Source of the DNA: Adiantum capillus-veneris
Lineage: Eukaryota; Streptophyta; Polypodiopsida; Polypodiales; Pteridaceae
DNA length: 64,000 bases
Assembly (NCBI GenBank): GCA_014529385.2
Contig: CM043969.1
Span: 15,884,446-15,948,445 of the forward strand
Direction: 5' to 3'
Positions 44,115 through 55,239 of this stretch are shown one piece after another; position 1 is the stretch's first letter, and each line of letters opens with the position of its first letter. The notes beneath the pieces were generated by a model. The model had not been told where the DNA came from. It did no database searches and worked only from the letters and a program-made list of their open reading frames with translations. Position numbers and translations under genes: made by a program.

Positions 44115-46547
44115 TCAAGTGTTGACTCTCTTCGGTTTTGTGTCATTCAGCTCAATTTCAAAGAACTTAAGAGGCGTCCTTATACCAAATTTTTCAAGAC
44201 ATTTTCCCACTTCTGTCCACATGCTTGGCCTAATTTTTAACAATTCTTCCAACGTGATTGTACACTTGACCGGAGTGGTCAACAAGTCTGTCCAGATTTT
44301 AGTGTCCAATTGATTTGACCCTCCTATTTTTTGAGAAGGTACCTTTCGAATTTCTGACCTTGCCTCGTAGTCTCCCATGTATGGTGGCAAAGTTTTGAAT
44401 GACGCTGGTCTGCTATCTTCGGATGCAACTGAACCATTATCCCCTCGAAATGATTTAGCATCTAAATCCCATTGAGGCTTATTCAAGTTCAACTCCGAGA
44501 AAGGCGCTGACTCGACTGTTTTTGTCTCATATGTTTCTTGAGCTTTTCTCACCATTTCCCATAGCTCTTCAGGCCAAGTTTCTTCCACAATAGGTGTATA
44601 TGGTGGAAAATATTTTAGTGATTCATCAGTGCTATTAGGCACGATTCTTGCATCCTCTACATTAGGCAAGGATTTAACGTTTTCTATCTTGTCAGGTACC
44701 TTTTGTTCAGTTTTGAGAGGTGTTTCATTTTTTGGTGGTTTGATTATTCTATCTCCCACTTCCATAGGTGGAGGCTCTAGTAAAGCTTGTGCAGTTTCAA
44801 TCAGCTGCTTGCACATCTCTAGTCTCTGTTTTTCTATCTCTGGATATGGATATGTCATCCACCTTTGCTCTAGAGTCTGTCTGTTCTTCAATCTTGCTTC
44901 ATATGCTTGCAAGATTTCATCTAAGGGTTCATTGACCTTATCTACCAATGCAGACCCTCCTGAGCTTACGCTTCTTGGTCCTTCCGTTGATTTTAGAGAG
45001 TCAGACTCTCTTTGCTGTTTAAGTTGCTCGCGAGCCATTGTTAGCTCAGCTTCTACAGCTTTCTGTTTTCGCTCACGTCTAGCTTTCATTTTTGCTCTTC
45101 ATTCTTTCCAAGGATTATCACGACTGACGCTAGACTTGTCAGTCTTGATTTCCTCTTGATTTTCATTGTTACTCTTGGGCTGATTGTCATTTTTCCTTGT
45201 TTGGACTCTCGTCAAGACCTTAACAGGAATCGGAGTTTCGTTTTCTGACCCCCCATTGGAAGGCAGAGCTCCCAGCATATTCAAAGTAGTTTTTGCTCCT
45301 TTGCTTAGGTTCTTAGGGCAATCAGGGATCAAGTGAGTAATTCCACACTCGGTGCAATATGCGTTGACCCTAATGATTTCATCAATGATGACAGTCCCTC
45401 AACCAATGGTCTCCATCATACTTGTAGCATGGTCCCTTAGGCTGTTGAGGTGCTCCTTGAGCTCCTCTTTGTTCGTGTGAAAGCCTCTACCCGCTCATGC
45501 CTCCGTTGGCTATGAACAACAGTGTTCTTTCATCCAAGATATATCTTCCTTCTCCCGCTGCCTGTACAGCAGTTGGTGGTCTTGTATTTCCTATCATGCT
45601 CCATGGTTCTGGTGTTGAGGGTTCTTCCGATGGATAATAGACAGGATTTGCAGCATACCCATTGGGATCTTTGTAGTATGCATGCATAGGCACCAAAGCC
45701 TTCTCTTCTGATTCAGTTTTACTGTTGGTGTGTATCTTATGCCGACTGGTCGTAATCCTGGTAGGGGTGGTTGTTGTCCCAACACTGATTGTGGTCTTTC
45801 TACACCTACAGGTCCTGGTACATTGCCTGTTTGATATCTAGGCATCGGTGGGACTTGAGGGGATGTCGCCTGAGCTTGCGGAGCATATGGTCATTCTCTC
45901 ACATATCCCTTGTTATAAGAACATTCCTCCGTCCCATGGTTTGTCCATTTTTGTTCAATCGCACACCATTTTGGCTGTTTAGCTTGTGGTTTGGAATACA
46001 ATTTAATCATTTTAAGCACTTCCTCTACAAGCTGTTCTTAGCTTACAACTACTTCTCCTTTTGGTGTTGTCTTAGCAGACTTGCTTCCGCTTTGTTGCGA
46101 GGAGGAATCATCGTTGAGATCCTTGAACTCACCCTCTTTGTAGACCGCACAATTGTCCACAAGGTATAGAGCCTCCCTAGTTAACTCATTCAACATTGTG
46201 CTCCTTTTCATATGTAAGTCCTTTTGGAGATCTGCATTCCTTAGTCCTTGGATGAATATAATCATAAGTCTGGACTGAGTTTGTAGTTCTTCCATGAGGC
46301 AGAACTTAACATATCTTTTTAATCGAAGGGCTGCCTTTCGCAGAGACTCTCCATCTTTCTGTTTGAATTTATGGATTTGTGAGACTGTATTATGAGCTAT
46401 TCCCCTTTGTGGGAATTCCTCGATAAACTCGTCAAACACTTCCTCCATACACTCAAAGTCTCTTCGCTCCATAGAGTCAAACCAAGTAGCAGCATCATCC
46501 TCTAAGGTTAAACCAAATCCTGCAAATTGGGTAGGGAAGTCTAACCA
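44115..46547 (-). pseudogene. gag: Element E gag, C-terminal half
   Basis: After the F insertion, gag resumes with a frame reading LTLEDDAATWFDSMERRDF. It continues in 46472-46038 (EEFPQRGIAHNTVSQIHKFKQ, RYVKFCLMEELQTQSR). Further pieces are 45845-45487 (Pro-rich), a zinc-knuckle-like CTECGITHLIPDC at about 45318-45356, 45332-45099, and 45089-44115 (Glu/Lys-rich). Several stops separate them. Confidence 0.82.
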
Positions 46548-46620
46548 TTAGGAGAAATATGAACCTTGCATGGGCCTTGTAAGGAATCCTAATTTTTAGG
46601 GATTAAGGCTAATGTTGTGT
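46548..46620 (+). repeat. Element F left terminal inverted repeat
   Basis: The first 18 bases match the right end with one mismatch. GGGATTAAGGCTAAT further in matches GGGATTAAGGTTAAT of the right end, after a small gap. Confidence 0.8.
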
Positions 46621-46964
46621 GGGGTTTAGGGGGCAAGGGCATTGAAGAAGGTAGTTTGAGTAGGATTTTCTAGCCTCTTTTTTAGACAAATGTAGGATGT
46701 GGACCTAAAGGGTTACTTTCTCTCTCTAGCTTTTTTTAAAGTGAAGGAAGCATAGGGGTGTGTCCACATCAGCAAAAACGTAGGTCACAAAGAGACAAAA
46801 TTTGACTTTTTTTTAAAAAAATTCATTTTTACTTATTTATAACTTAAAACTCCCTCCCAACATATATACATATCCAAAAATCATTTTTGGACCCATTTTT
46901 TAACCCACAAGCTTAGAAAGTCCATTTTTTCAAAACTCTTTTCTCCCAAAAAGTAATAAACATT
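46621..46964. other. Element F left non-coding segment
   Basis: AT-rich sequence with no gene. It leads into a pyrimidine-rich tract at 46968-47110 that gives long but low-complexity frames. Confidence 0.5.
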
Positions 46965-49900
46965 TTGTTTTCTCCTCCTTCCTCCCTCCTCTCTCTCTCT
47001 CTCCCTCTCCTCTCCCTCCCTGCCCCTACCTTCCTCCTCCTCCCCAATCTCTCCCTCCCCCCCCTCCCTCCTTCTCTCCTCCCATCTTCCTCAACCTCTC
47101 TACCCTTTCCCCTCTATCTTTTCATCATTTGCTTCCTCACACAACAGCTTCCATGGTGCTCACGGACATCACAAAATGGTTTTCTTCCACCACCACGTAC
47201 TTCACACACCAAAAGCATACATATTCGCTTACCCACGGCATTTGCACCGAAGACCACTAGTGAAGGTGATCAAAGGTCATCACAGGAATGTCGCACCGCT
47301 TGTGAGACCAATGTTGACATTTGGGTGGATGGCCATTTGTACCCTTACGATCCTATAAGACGCTTCCATCCATCGTTTAATAGCCTTTTCACATTTCTTC
47401 AATTTCTTGGGAGGGGAGAAGCAGGTTTGTTAAGCTATTGCAAGCGGTTGTGTATGGGCGCGGGTGCTTCTTTGCATATGTGGATGCACGAATGTCAAGA
47501 TCTTCACCTCAAGATGACGGCATTACAAGAGAGTGTTGCCTTTTCGAAGAGGGTAGTTAAAACTCTTGAACAACAAATGCAAGAAAAGGATTCCCACATC
47601 CAGAATCTTACCAACACCATCACATACTTGAAAGAAACACCCCTTGGTGCAAGGGAACGCAAACGCACGTATTCATCCATTGAAACTCTTGCACATTTGG
47701 GAGGAGCACGCAAACAAGGAGTTACAGCCACAAGGTGATTTGGTCTTTACTTGCATGATGCATTCTTACTTCACTCTATTTTCTAACATTTATGTTTATT
47801 TGTTGCTAGAAACTTCATCCAGGAGGCATGCGGTGGAACAAGCCAAGATGATCGAGTCAACCTTCTCACTAGTTGTCTCAATACCCAGGACGTGATTTCT
47901 ATCTTACAATCACCTAGAGGTAAGCACATTAAGGATGCAGTCACCAAGGACCTTATGCGTAAATTAAGAAATGTGGTTAGTGATGATGACGTTCAACAAG
48001 CTTGTGATGAGGCTGGAATCAACACCAAAGCCTATCAGGCTATTTTCCAACTCCTAAAGGATGCCCTCAAAGAACATGGCATTGTGGAAAACCTATTTCT
48101 AGTTCCTCACAAGGTCAAGCTTGCAAAGAAGGCCACAAACGAAGATGTGTTCTCTCGCATTGGGACATACCTACACATTGAGAACACAATGCCAACTTCC
48201 CTTTATGCTTTGTGCGCAACAAAGACAAGGGGAAAAGGTAAGAAACAATCCATAAGACCTTCGGAGAAGGGCTTTCCTTACACAATGTGGAACAATATTT
48301 TCGTGGATCTTAGAAGGCTTCAAGAAGCCATGCTTAGATTTTACGAGTTACCTGAAGAAGGTGACACACTTTACTTTTTTCTTTGGTATTATTTTTACCA
48401 TAGACTCTGAAGTTTAAGGTCTTAGCACTATTTATTTTGTAGTGCTTGGCACAAAAGTCGCTTTTGTGCTGAAACTCGATGAGTGTCAAATAGTGAAAGG
48501 CCGAAGGTTAGAGAGGCTAAGTGTCACTCTAATGAATGAGGCCCTTCTGCAAACCAAGCGAAGGGATTCAGTCGAGCCATCTCCCACCCCATCTTTTAGC
48601 GTGCAATCAGAGAAAGACAATTGGTGGTTGGGTGCTATTGAGGTGCCCAAAGAGAACAATGGAGTACTTTCATGGATTTTTGAGAGAACTCTATGGATAA
48701 CAGAAGTAATACACTCCCAAATTGCAGTTCAGAAGTTGGAGATTGAGGGTTTTGGTAGTTATGATGTGGAGTGGCACTTAGGTGGGGATTTGAAGACCAT
48801 AAAGTGTTTGCTTGGCTGCAAACAAGGGACTTCTTCTCTCATGCCTTGTCCATTTTGCACTCGAGGGTACAAACCTAATGGAAAAAAATCACATAAGAGC
48901 ACTGCAAAGGCCGGTTCCATGCTTCCATGGCAAGGGCATGGAGAACAAGGGTTAGATTGTTGTGATGTTGGAGATGAAGGTAGAGAATGGGAAGTGTCTA
49001 TTCTGAGATGTCCCATGCTCAATGCCCCAGACCGTGATCAAAAGGACCACGCTTTGAATCCAATCTTTCAATTTCCTCTATCTTTGATAGGCTATTGAAG
49101 CTCCACATTGACTATGCTTTCACAATGAAACCGTTGGAAAAGTCCCAGGAAGCGATCGAAAGAGTGGAGGTACTCTTGAATTCCATTGGCTGTCATGGTG
49201 GAAATGTGTAATCGTTGCTGCAAAGAACACAGGGGAGGCCCATGAAATTGCTCAACAAGTGTCAATGAGTGGACAAAAAGCTAGACAGTTTTTGAAGAAA
49301 GTTTCCCAAGGAAATCCAAGTTGATATGATGCTCAAAACAGCTCCAACCAGCAGGCAGGTAACCTTTGGGAGCTTTGGAAGGAGTTATGCAAAGCTACTA
49401 CCGACAATGATTCAAATGGAGAGCTTGCAAACAAGCACAAGCAAGTTTGGGCACATTTTGATAAAATGGTCAAGCTTATGGGCCTTAACAGCACAACAGA
49501 AGAACAACGCCAATCATTTCAAGAAACCTTGGTGGATTTTACCAAGGTCTTCACCCTTTCTTGGGGTGAAAATAACATCACACATTACATGGTAAGTCAT
49601 TTTACATGGTGTATTCATTAGAAGGGATTGTTTTTATTTAATAATGTGGATTGTTTACTCATGTGAACAACATATCTTGTTTGCGCATGGTGCATTTTTT
49701 ATGCACAAGTATGGATCGCTTGAAATTTTTAGCACTCAAGGCATGGATAAGTCCCATTATCGAGCAAGGGGAGTGTACTTCAAAAATACTCGACATGGTG
49801 GTGGAATGGTGCAATCCAATTATTTGGAGGAGATGTTCAATTGGTTTTTTCGCACAACATTTGCTCGTAAGCTCACAATGGAGCGTGCGCAACAATCCAA

Positions 49901-50066
49901 GATTGCTATTGAAGTGCGGAAATGGAGTCTTCAAGAGCATAGCAACAAGTGGCAAATGTCGCAAGGTCCCACCAAGCATGCTGCATGGCGGCGATGCAGA
50001 GTGCGACAAGGATCAAAGTGGATACTACGCGAGTCACTAAACGTGAACGCAGGGTCCAACTCTTAG
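46965..50066 (+). pseudogene. Element F transposase-like gene, with introns
   Basis: The frame entering through a low-complexity start has a coiled coil (LQESVAFSKRVVKTLEQQMQ), then intron 1 (47735-47809, GT..AG). The next exon runs to 48360, with intron 2 at 48361-48442 (GT..AG). Exon 3 carries candidate catalytic sites: LDECQIV, WHLGGDLKTIKCLLG, then a CPFC pair. After frameshifts, SCEQHILFAHGAFFMHKYG, FSTQGMDKSHY and NTRHGGG complete the third site (Asp where Glu might be expected). The GGDLK...CPxC and final GxxKSHY...HGG layout resembles large DDE/D transposases of poorly classified eukaryotic elements. The true start is unclear, and stops near 49096, 49210 and 49324 suggest decay. Confidence 0.6.
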
Positions 50067-50140
50067 TGACATGTTTATTTAAAAAATAATAATTTTGAAA
50101 AAAAAATTAGTGTGAACAGGGCCCTTTTTAAATGGGCCCT

Positions 50141-50148
50141 TATAAATA
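50141..50148 (+). promoter_or_regulatory. TATA box before the H3-like gene
   Basis: TATAAATA lies 58 bases before the ATG, next to a short inverted repeat (GGGCCC...GGGCCC at 50119-50139). This spacing fits a plant Pol II promoter with a short leader. Confidence 0.65.
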
Positions 50149-50205
50149 TTGCATGCTCTCATAAACCACTCATTTCTTAAGAACAGGTGAGCTCTTACCA
50201 ACAAA

Positions 50206-51087
50206 ATGGCGCACACCAAACAAACCGCGAAAGAGCATCCGCCTGCCAACAAAAACACCCTCCAAGGATGTGAGAAGCCATCATGGCTTAAAGGCACAAG
50301 AAAACGGCCACGAACGCTTGGCCGTTCAAGGAACTCATCTGGTAGTGGGCATGGTGGTAGGACACGAGAGTCATCGAGGACTGTTGAATCTCCACCTCCT
50401 CAAGATATAACACCTAGAAGGAGAATGAAGCAACGTGCCCAATGCTGGAGAGAAGAAGAGGTCCAGCAAACATCAACGTTCGATAGGGAGCAGCCGTCGC
50501 ACCACCAATCACAAGCAGGACCATCCAGGACTCGGGTGGTCCATACAAACATTGAATCAGAGAGTGAGCCACCATGGCTGCGAGAAAAAACACCGCGCAC
50601 ACACCGGGTGGCCGTTGGGGGGAAGACATTGCCTAGAGGTTAGGGAGCTCTCCCCACAAGACAAGATTGGCAGCCAAGGGAAGAGGAAGAGTCAGAAAAG
50701 GCTGCAGAACCAGCCCCTAAGCATGCAAATAGGCGCAAGTCTAAGTTTTTCAAGAAGCCTAAACGTCGCCCGCCAGCAAATGTGCAAGTGTCCCCAAGAC
50801 AACCACAGCGGCACCGAAAAATAGCAAAGGCATTTGCAGAAATCGGCCACTACCAGAAGACGACGGAGCTTTTGATTCGACGTGCCCCCTTTTCTCGCAC
50901 TGTGAAGGAGGTGCTTCAAAGCTATGGAAATCAATATAGAATGCAAGCAATAGCGCTAGAGGCTATTCAAGAAGCTGCAAAGGCCCACATCATTTCGATG
51001 TTGGAAGATACCAACCTATGCGCCATACATGCAAAGCGAGGGACAATACAACCAAAAGATATGCAGCTTGCATGTCGATTGCGATGA
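50206..51087 (+). CDS. Divergent histone H3 variant encoded by element F (one in-frame TAG)
   Basis: The frame spans 293 codons with no intron. It starts MAHTKQTAK, close to the canonical H3 start, then has about 185 residues of basic, Ser/Pro/Arg-rich tail. Its last 95 or so residues are a histone H3 fold: alpha-N with HYQKTTELLIRRAPF, alpha-1/loop-1 VKEVLQSYGNQYR, alpha-2 ending EDTNLCAIHAKR, and alpha-3 PKDMQLACRLR. Loop 1 has ordinary H3 length, whereas APF, VKE and QEAA resemble CENH3. A TAG at 50641-50643 interrupts the tail; the frame is otherwise open on both sides. Such a protein would be expected to enter nucleosomes with H4. It lies between the transposase-like gene and the hairpins, inside the F ends. 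Confidence 0.85.
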
Positions 51088-51216
51088 GACTTCGAGCATT
51101 AGCCGAAGTTACCCCTCTTTTTGTGTTGCACACCCTTATCTTTGTAATGATTTGACTTTCCAATGACAATATGATCAACAGTTGTGTCTACTGTGTCTAT
51201 TATCTTTGTAATGAAA

Positions 51217-52028
51217 TGACTTTGTTATTTCAAGTTCTGTATGTAATTTCAGTCAATTTCAGTAAGTTTGTGCTTTTTAAGTACCCTTGGGGGTAGATAA
51301 GCCTACAAGGGGCAAAAAAAAGCCTGGCCACAAGGGCGTGCAAATGGCCCATCCATCAGTTTTGGATGGGCCATTTTTGCGCCCTTGTGGCCAGGCTTTT
51401 TTTTTGCCCCTTGTAGGATTATCTACCCCCAAGGGTACTTAAAAAGCACAAATTTACTCTAACCTATTGGTTTTGCAACATTATTTTACATGGATCCTTG
51501 TGGACACCCTTTTTTGGCCATTTCAAGCTTTGAATTCCCTATAGGATATCCAAAAAAAATAACATATTGTGAAACCAAGTGTCTATGCAACATTAATTTG
51601 GATTTTTCAATTGTCCGATGTAATTGGACTTTATGGTGGAGGGGTGTACTAGGTAGAGCTAAAGCAGGTGATAGTGTGCTGGAAACTTCATTTCATAATA
51701 GATTTCACCTTTTCTAGTGTCCTTGAGTGTGAACATATGCTGGAATTGCCATAGAAAGGGTGCATCTAAATTAATGATGCAAAACCAATTCATTTCAATA
51801 AATTTGTGCTTTGTAAGTATCCTCGGGGGTAGATAAGCCTACCAGGGGCAAAATAAAGCCTGGCCACAAGGGCGCGCAAATGGCCCATCCAAAACTGATG
51901 GATGGGCCATTTGCGCGCCCTTGTGGCCAGGCTTTTTTTGGCCCTTGGTAGGCTTATCTACCCCCTAGGGAACATAAAATACCTAAATTTACTGAAATTA
52001 CATACAGAACTTGAAATTACAAAGTCAC
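51217..52028. repeat. 812 bp inverted repeat with a hairpin in each arm
   Basis: Outer arms pair (about 51217-51252 with 51989-52028, sharing TTCTGTATGTAATTTCAGT). Inner arms pair (TTGGTTTTGCAACAT near 51467 with ATGATGCAAAACCAA near 51774). Each arm also holds a near-perfect palindrome of about 195 bases: 51262-51456 and 51800-51993. Both palindromes contain GCCTGGCCACAAGGGCG and GCCCATCCA around a short loop. A spacer of about 300 bases separates the arms. It lies between the 3' ends of the convergent gene pairs of F. Confidence 0.9.
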
Positions 52029-52157
52029 TAATCAAAACAATTTTCATATCACCGATTGAAACAATTTTCAAGATTGACAAATCACATTCAAAATAATTTG
52101 CAAGATAGAGAGACAATTTCAAATAATTTTTATTACTTCCAAAACGGTGATTTTATA

Positions 52158-53732
52158 TCATGTATCTGAGGAGTTCATAATTTTTTTGACCATTTCCTGG
52201 CGCCTATTTTGCGCGTAAGGCAACTCCCCAGTCAAGAGGGACTGCGCTATGGCCTTTGGGTCAGTTGAGCCAATGGAATCATGTATCCCTATCTGGGCAA
52301 GCACTTTAACACGAAAGCCAATGCCAAACGCTGTGCATACAAGGGATCTACGCACTAGGAACACTTGATGCGCAGTTTGAGCAATGGTGCTCAAACACAA
52401 AAACTTGCTCAAAGATTTTAACGACCAAGTCATAAAATGGGCTTGGGGAGTAAATTCATTATGGATAATGGCCACATCGCCAGGGGGGAGTTGTCCTAGG
52501 TAATGCGCAAGGGAAGCTTGAGGTCCAAATCCTGTCCGCTTGCCACCCGTCCTTGCGGCAAAATCATCAACCTCCATGACATCCTATCATAAACCGATGA
52601 AGGTTGAGAAAAAATACAATGAAGGATAAAATAGTAACATGAAATTTAGGATACAGTTTACCTCCTGCTCCTTGTCGTCCTCCTCCCTGTTTCCCTTTGC
52701 ATCAAAGTCAATGCTCCCATGCACCACAGATACGACCTTTGGATCATCAGATGGGAGGTTGCATAATGGCATAGGCATCCTAGCAGCCTCAACCTTGGCT
52801 TGCGTGGCTTGGAATTCTTCATCAGCCACGTGAAACTGCTCTGCTGCCAGGACCTCCGCACATACAACTGTAATAGTGTCAGCAACAGAGTCCCCATCTG
52901 GAAAGAGCTTGCTTTCTAGTGCATCTGGCGTATTGTCTAAGCGACATTTGGTGTTGTTGCATAGCACGCTCAAGCATTCATCCATGCGCAGGCCAAATGC
53001 TTTCTCCAAATCATACACGAACACATACTCCTCCCCATCCACTAACACTGAGGAGAAGCGGCTAATTTCTACCTCTGGGATAACCACATCCGTCAGTGGT
53101 AGTGGCACTGGAGTGTCACTAGGGCCAGCCACAACTATGGATTTCTCAACCACTTCCTCAAGACCCCTAGGGTACTCGAACCGGTGTGCCTTTCCTTCCG
53201 CTGCAGGGTTCATGAGGATAACCTGCTGCTCCTTGGTATCCTTGATAAAGGACCCAACCTGAAAGTGTGGTAAGCAAAGCTCCTCCAAATCAGGTTCCTC
53301 GCTCACCAAGAAGATAAATGTTGCGAGCCGAGAAAGGTACTCCACCCCCAACTTGCGCTTCTTGAGCGCTGACACCCCTGGGGCTTGCTCATCCAAGTAA
53401 TGGCCTACATTGGTTGCAATTTCTTGGAATCGTTGCAACCGCTTGGAGAATGGGCGATCACCTTTGTGTATATAGTGCAAAAGATCGCAAGGCACCCAGA
53501 TCCCTACATGTGGGGGGATAGATACAGAATATTTTATGATGTGCTCCTCCATGAACACAAAAATCTCGGCAAATGCATCCATGTGAAGGGCAATTGTGGC
53601 ATCAAGGTCAGGGAGACGAGTAAAAAAGGTGTGGAGGTCCAATATTCCCTTTGTATTTGGTGTCCTCGAGGAAGAGGATGAAGCGTGACAAAGGGGTGGA
53701 TGTGGCTGCAGATGCAGAGGCTGTGGAAGCAT
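52158..53732 (-). CDS. Element F minus-strand gene 1, unknown family, two exons
   Basis: Exon 1 (53732-52663) starts MLPQPLHLQPHPPLCHA and reads through DLDATIALHMDAFAEIFVFM, LHYIHKGDRPFSKRLQRFQE and VEYLSRLATFIFLV to a charged DDKEQE end. A GT donor after it and an AG at about 52585 define an intron of about 78 bases. Exon 2 (52584-52158) gives 141 residues with HYLGQLPPGDVAIIHNEF and ends KIMNSSDT. The product is about 500 residues, without recognised motif or membrane segment. Another ATG five bases upstream is in a different frame. It is open throughout, unlike most genes here. Confidence 0.6.
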
Positions 53733-53818
53733 CCATTTCTAGCCTAGGTTGTAGATAGAGAGTGGAGGAGCTCAAGAGTTGCAAAAGTGAAAATAGTGAA
53801 TGAGTTAGGTGGCCCCCC

Positions 53819-53825
53819 TTTTATA
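53819..53825 (-). promoter_or_regulatory. TATA box before minus-strand gene 1
   Basis: On the minus strand ATTATAAAAGGGGGGCC lies about 90 bases before the ATG of the two-exon gene. Confidence 0.6.
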
Positions 53826-53981
53826 ATGGACCCTTTTTTTAAGACATTTTAAAAAGGGCACTTTCACCAAAAAATGATTTCTCATCCCAATGCAAAAAAT
53901 TATATTCAAAGGCATGATTTGTCGAAGCAAATCATGTTGATTACAGCGGGGATCAGTTTGAAAATTGCAAGAGTTACAAAG

Positions 53982-55239
53982 TTATAAGATCGATAGCATA
54001 GTTCCATCCATCCCCCAGTCCTCCTCGACCTTCAATTTGTCTTCCATTCTCTTCCCAATCTGCGGACATTCCTTACAATAAGCATCCAATGATCGACAAA
54101 CCATGATGTATTGAAAATGTGGTGGAAGGATTCTCACCTTGTGACCTTGTAAACGAAATTGTGCTTGTTGAAGGGCCTCAAAATCCATAATAACCAAATG
54201 TTCTCGAACATTACTGAGAGTCCAATGCTTGTTCACCTGGACTGCCTCCAAAGCATCCTTGGGTATCTTCGCTGCAATGTCAAAGCTTGCAATAGCGTCG
54301 TCTACACTCTGTAAGAGAGTCCACACTCCAAGATTGCACATCCAACGATCATAGTGAAATCGTATGTACAAGGAGGTGTGGGATTTCAAATAGCGCATTC
54401 CAATACATGAAGCTCCAACCTTACAACGGTACCAGTCCCCGTTGTGCATGCCCTCCACAAAAACCCAGTCCTCTTCTAAAAGCCTTCCTAATTCCTCGTA
54501 ATGCGCATATTTACATACAAGCATTGTGGTAGTCTCCACAAATCCAAACTCTTTAAAAATGTGCACAAAACAATGAATAGACAAACACTAACTCAAGCCC
54601 ACATACCTAGAAGCTTTAGAGTATTTCAAAGATTTTTGGACATCCATTATCATCTTTTGCTTGAAAGATGCTACCGACCACAAATCTGGCACCGGCCACT
54701 CCATACTTAATAAGGAAGTTACTTTGATGGGTTCAAGCGTTCCAAAAGCTTGTGTAGAAGTAGGGACATTATAGGAGTGAGAATAGAAGAAAATCCTTCT
54801 TTGAACCAGTTTGGTTGGCCAAAGATGTGGGAACATTATTGCTCCGATATCCGCATGTATAGCATTGAATGTGCCAGAGAGACTATGTAGTGGCTGCTCC
54901 TCCACCAATGTGGATGGAAATATGACTATAAATGCATGACAAATCTTAAGTATGAATCCATAATAACATTACACTGTGATTTCACACCTAGCTTTGTATT
55001 CTCAAAACATGTACTTACAATGTGTTGGAAATCGAGGTGGTTGTTGAAAATGCATGGTTGACATTGAGAAAACATGTTGCACAATGGCTACGGTCCCCTT
55101 GTCTTTGCGGTTCTTGAAGCCAAGGAGATTTCCTTTCCAATGAAGATCCAAGTTTGCATGATTCCGCACACGATGAAGGCCAATAGCAGATGGTTGCATG
55201 TATACCCAAGCACCTTTGGTAAACTCTTGTGGCACCCAC
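53982..55239 (-). CDS. Element F minus-strand gene 2, unknown family, several exons
   Basis: Pieces in order are 55239-55002 (EFTKGAWVYMQPSAIGLHRV), 54908-54607 (LSGTFNAIHADIGAIMFPHLW, ending ASR) and 54560-53982 (EFGFVETTTMLVCKYAHYEE, DWVFVEGMHNGDWYRCKVGA, ending DGTMLSIL). A GT at about 54606 and an AG before EFGFVE give a plausible short intron. The first junction is less clear. It is rich in Trp, Tyr, His and Cys. No family recognised. It may be a second transposition or DNA-binding protein of F. Confidence 0.5.

Noticed and set aside
50206-51087. Calling the H3-like gene a centromeric CENH3
   Set aside because: Loop 1 is not lengthened and the EDTNLCAIHAKR block is canonical; some CENH3-like residues exist but are not enough.
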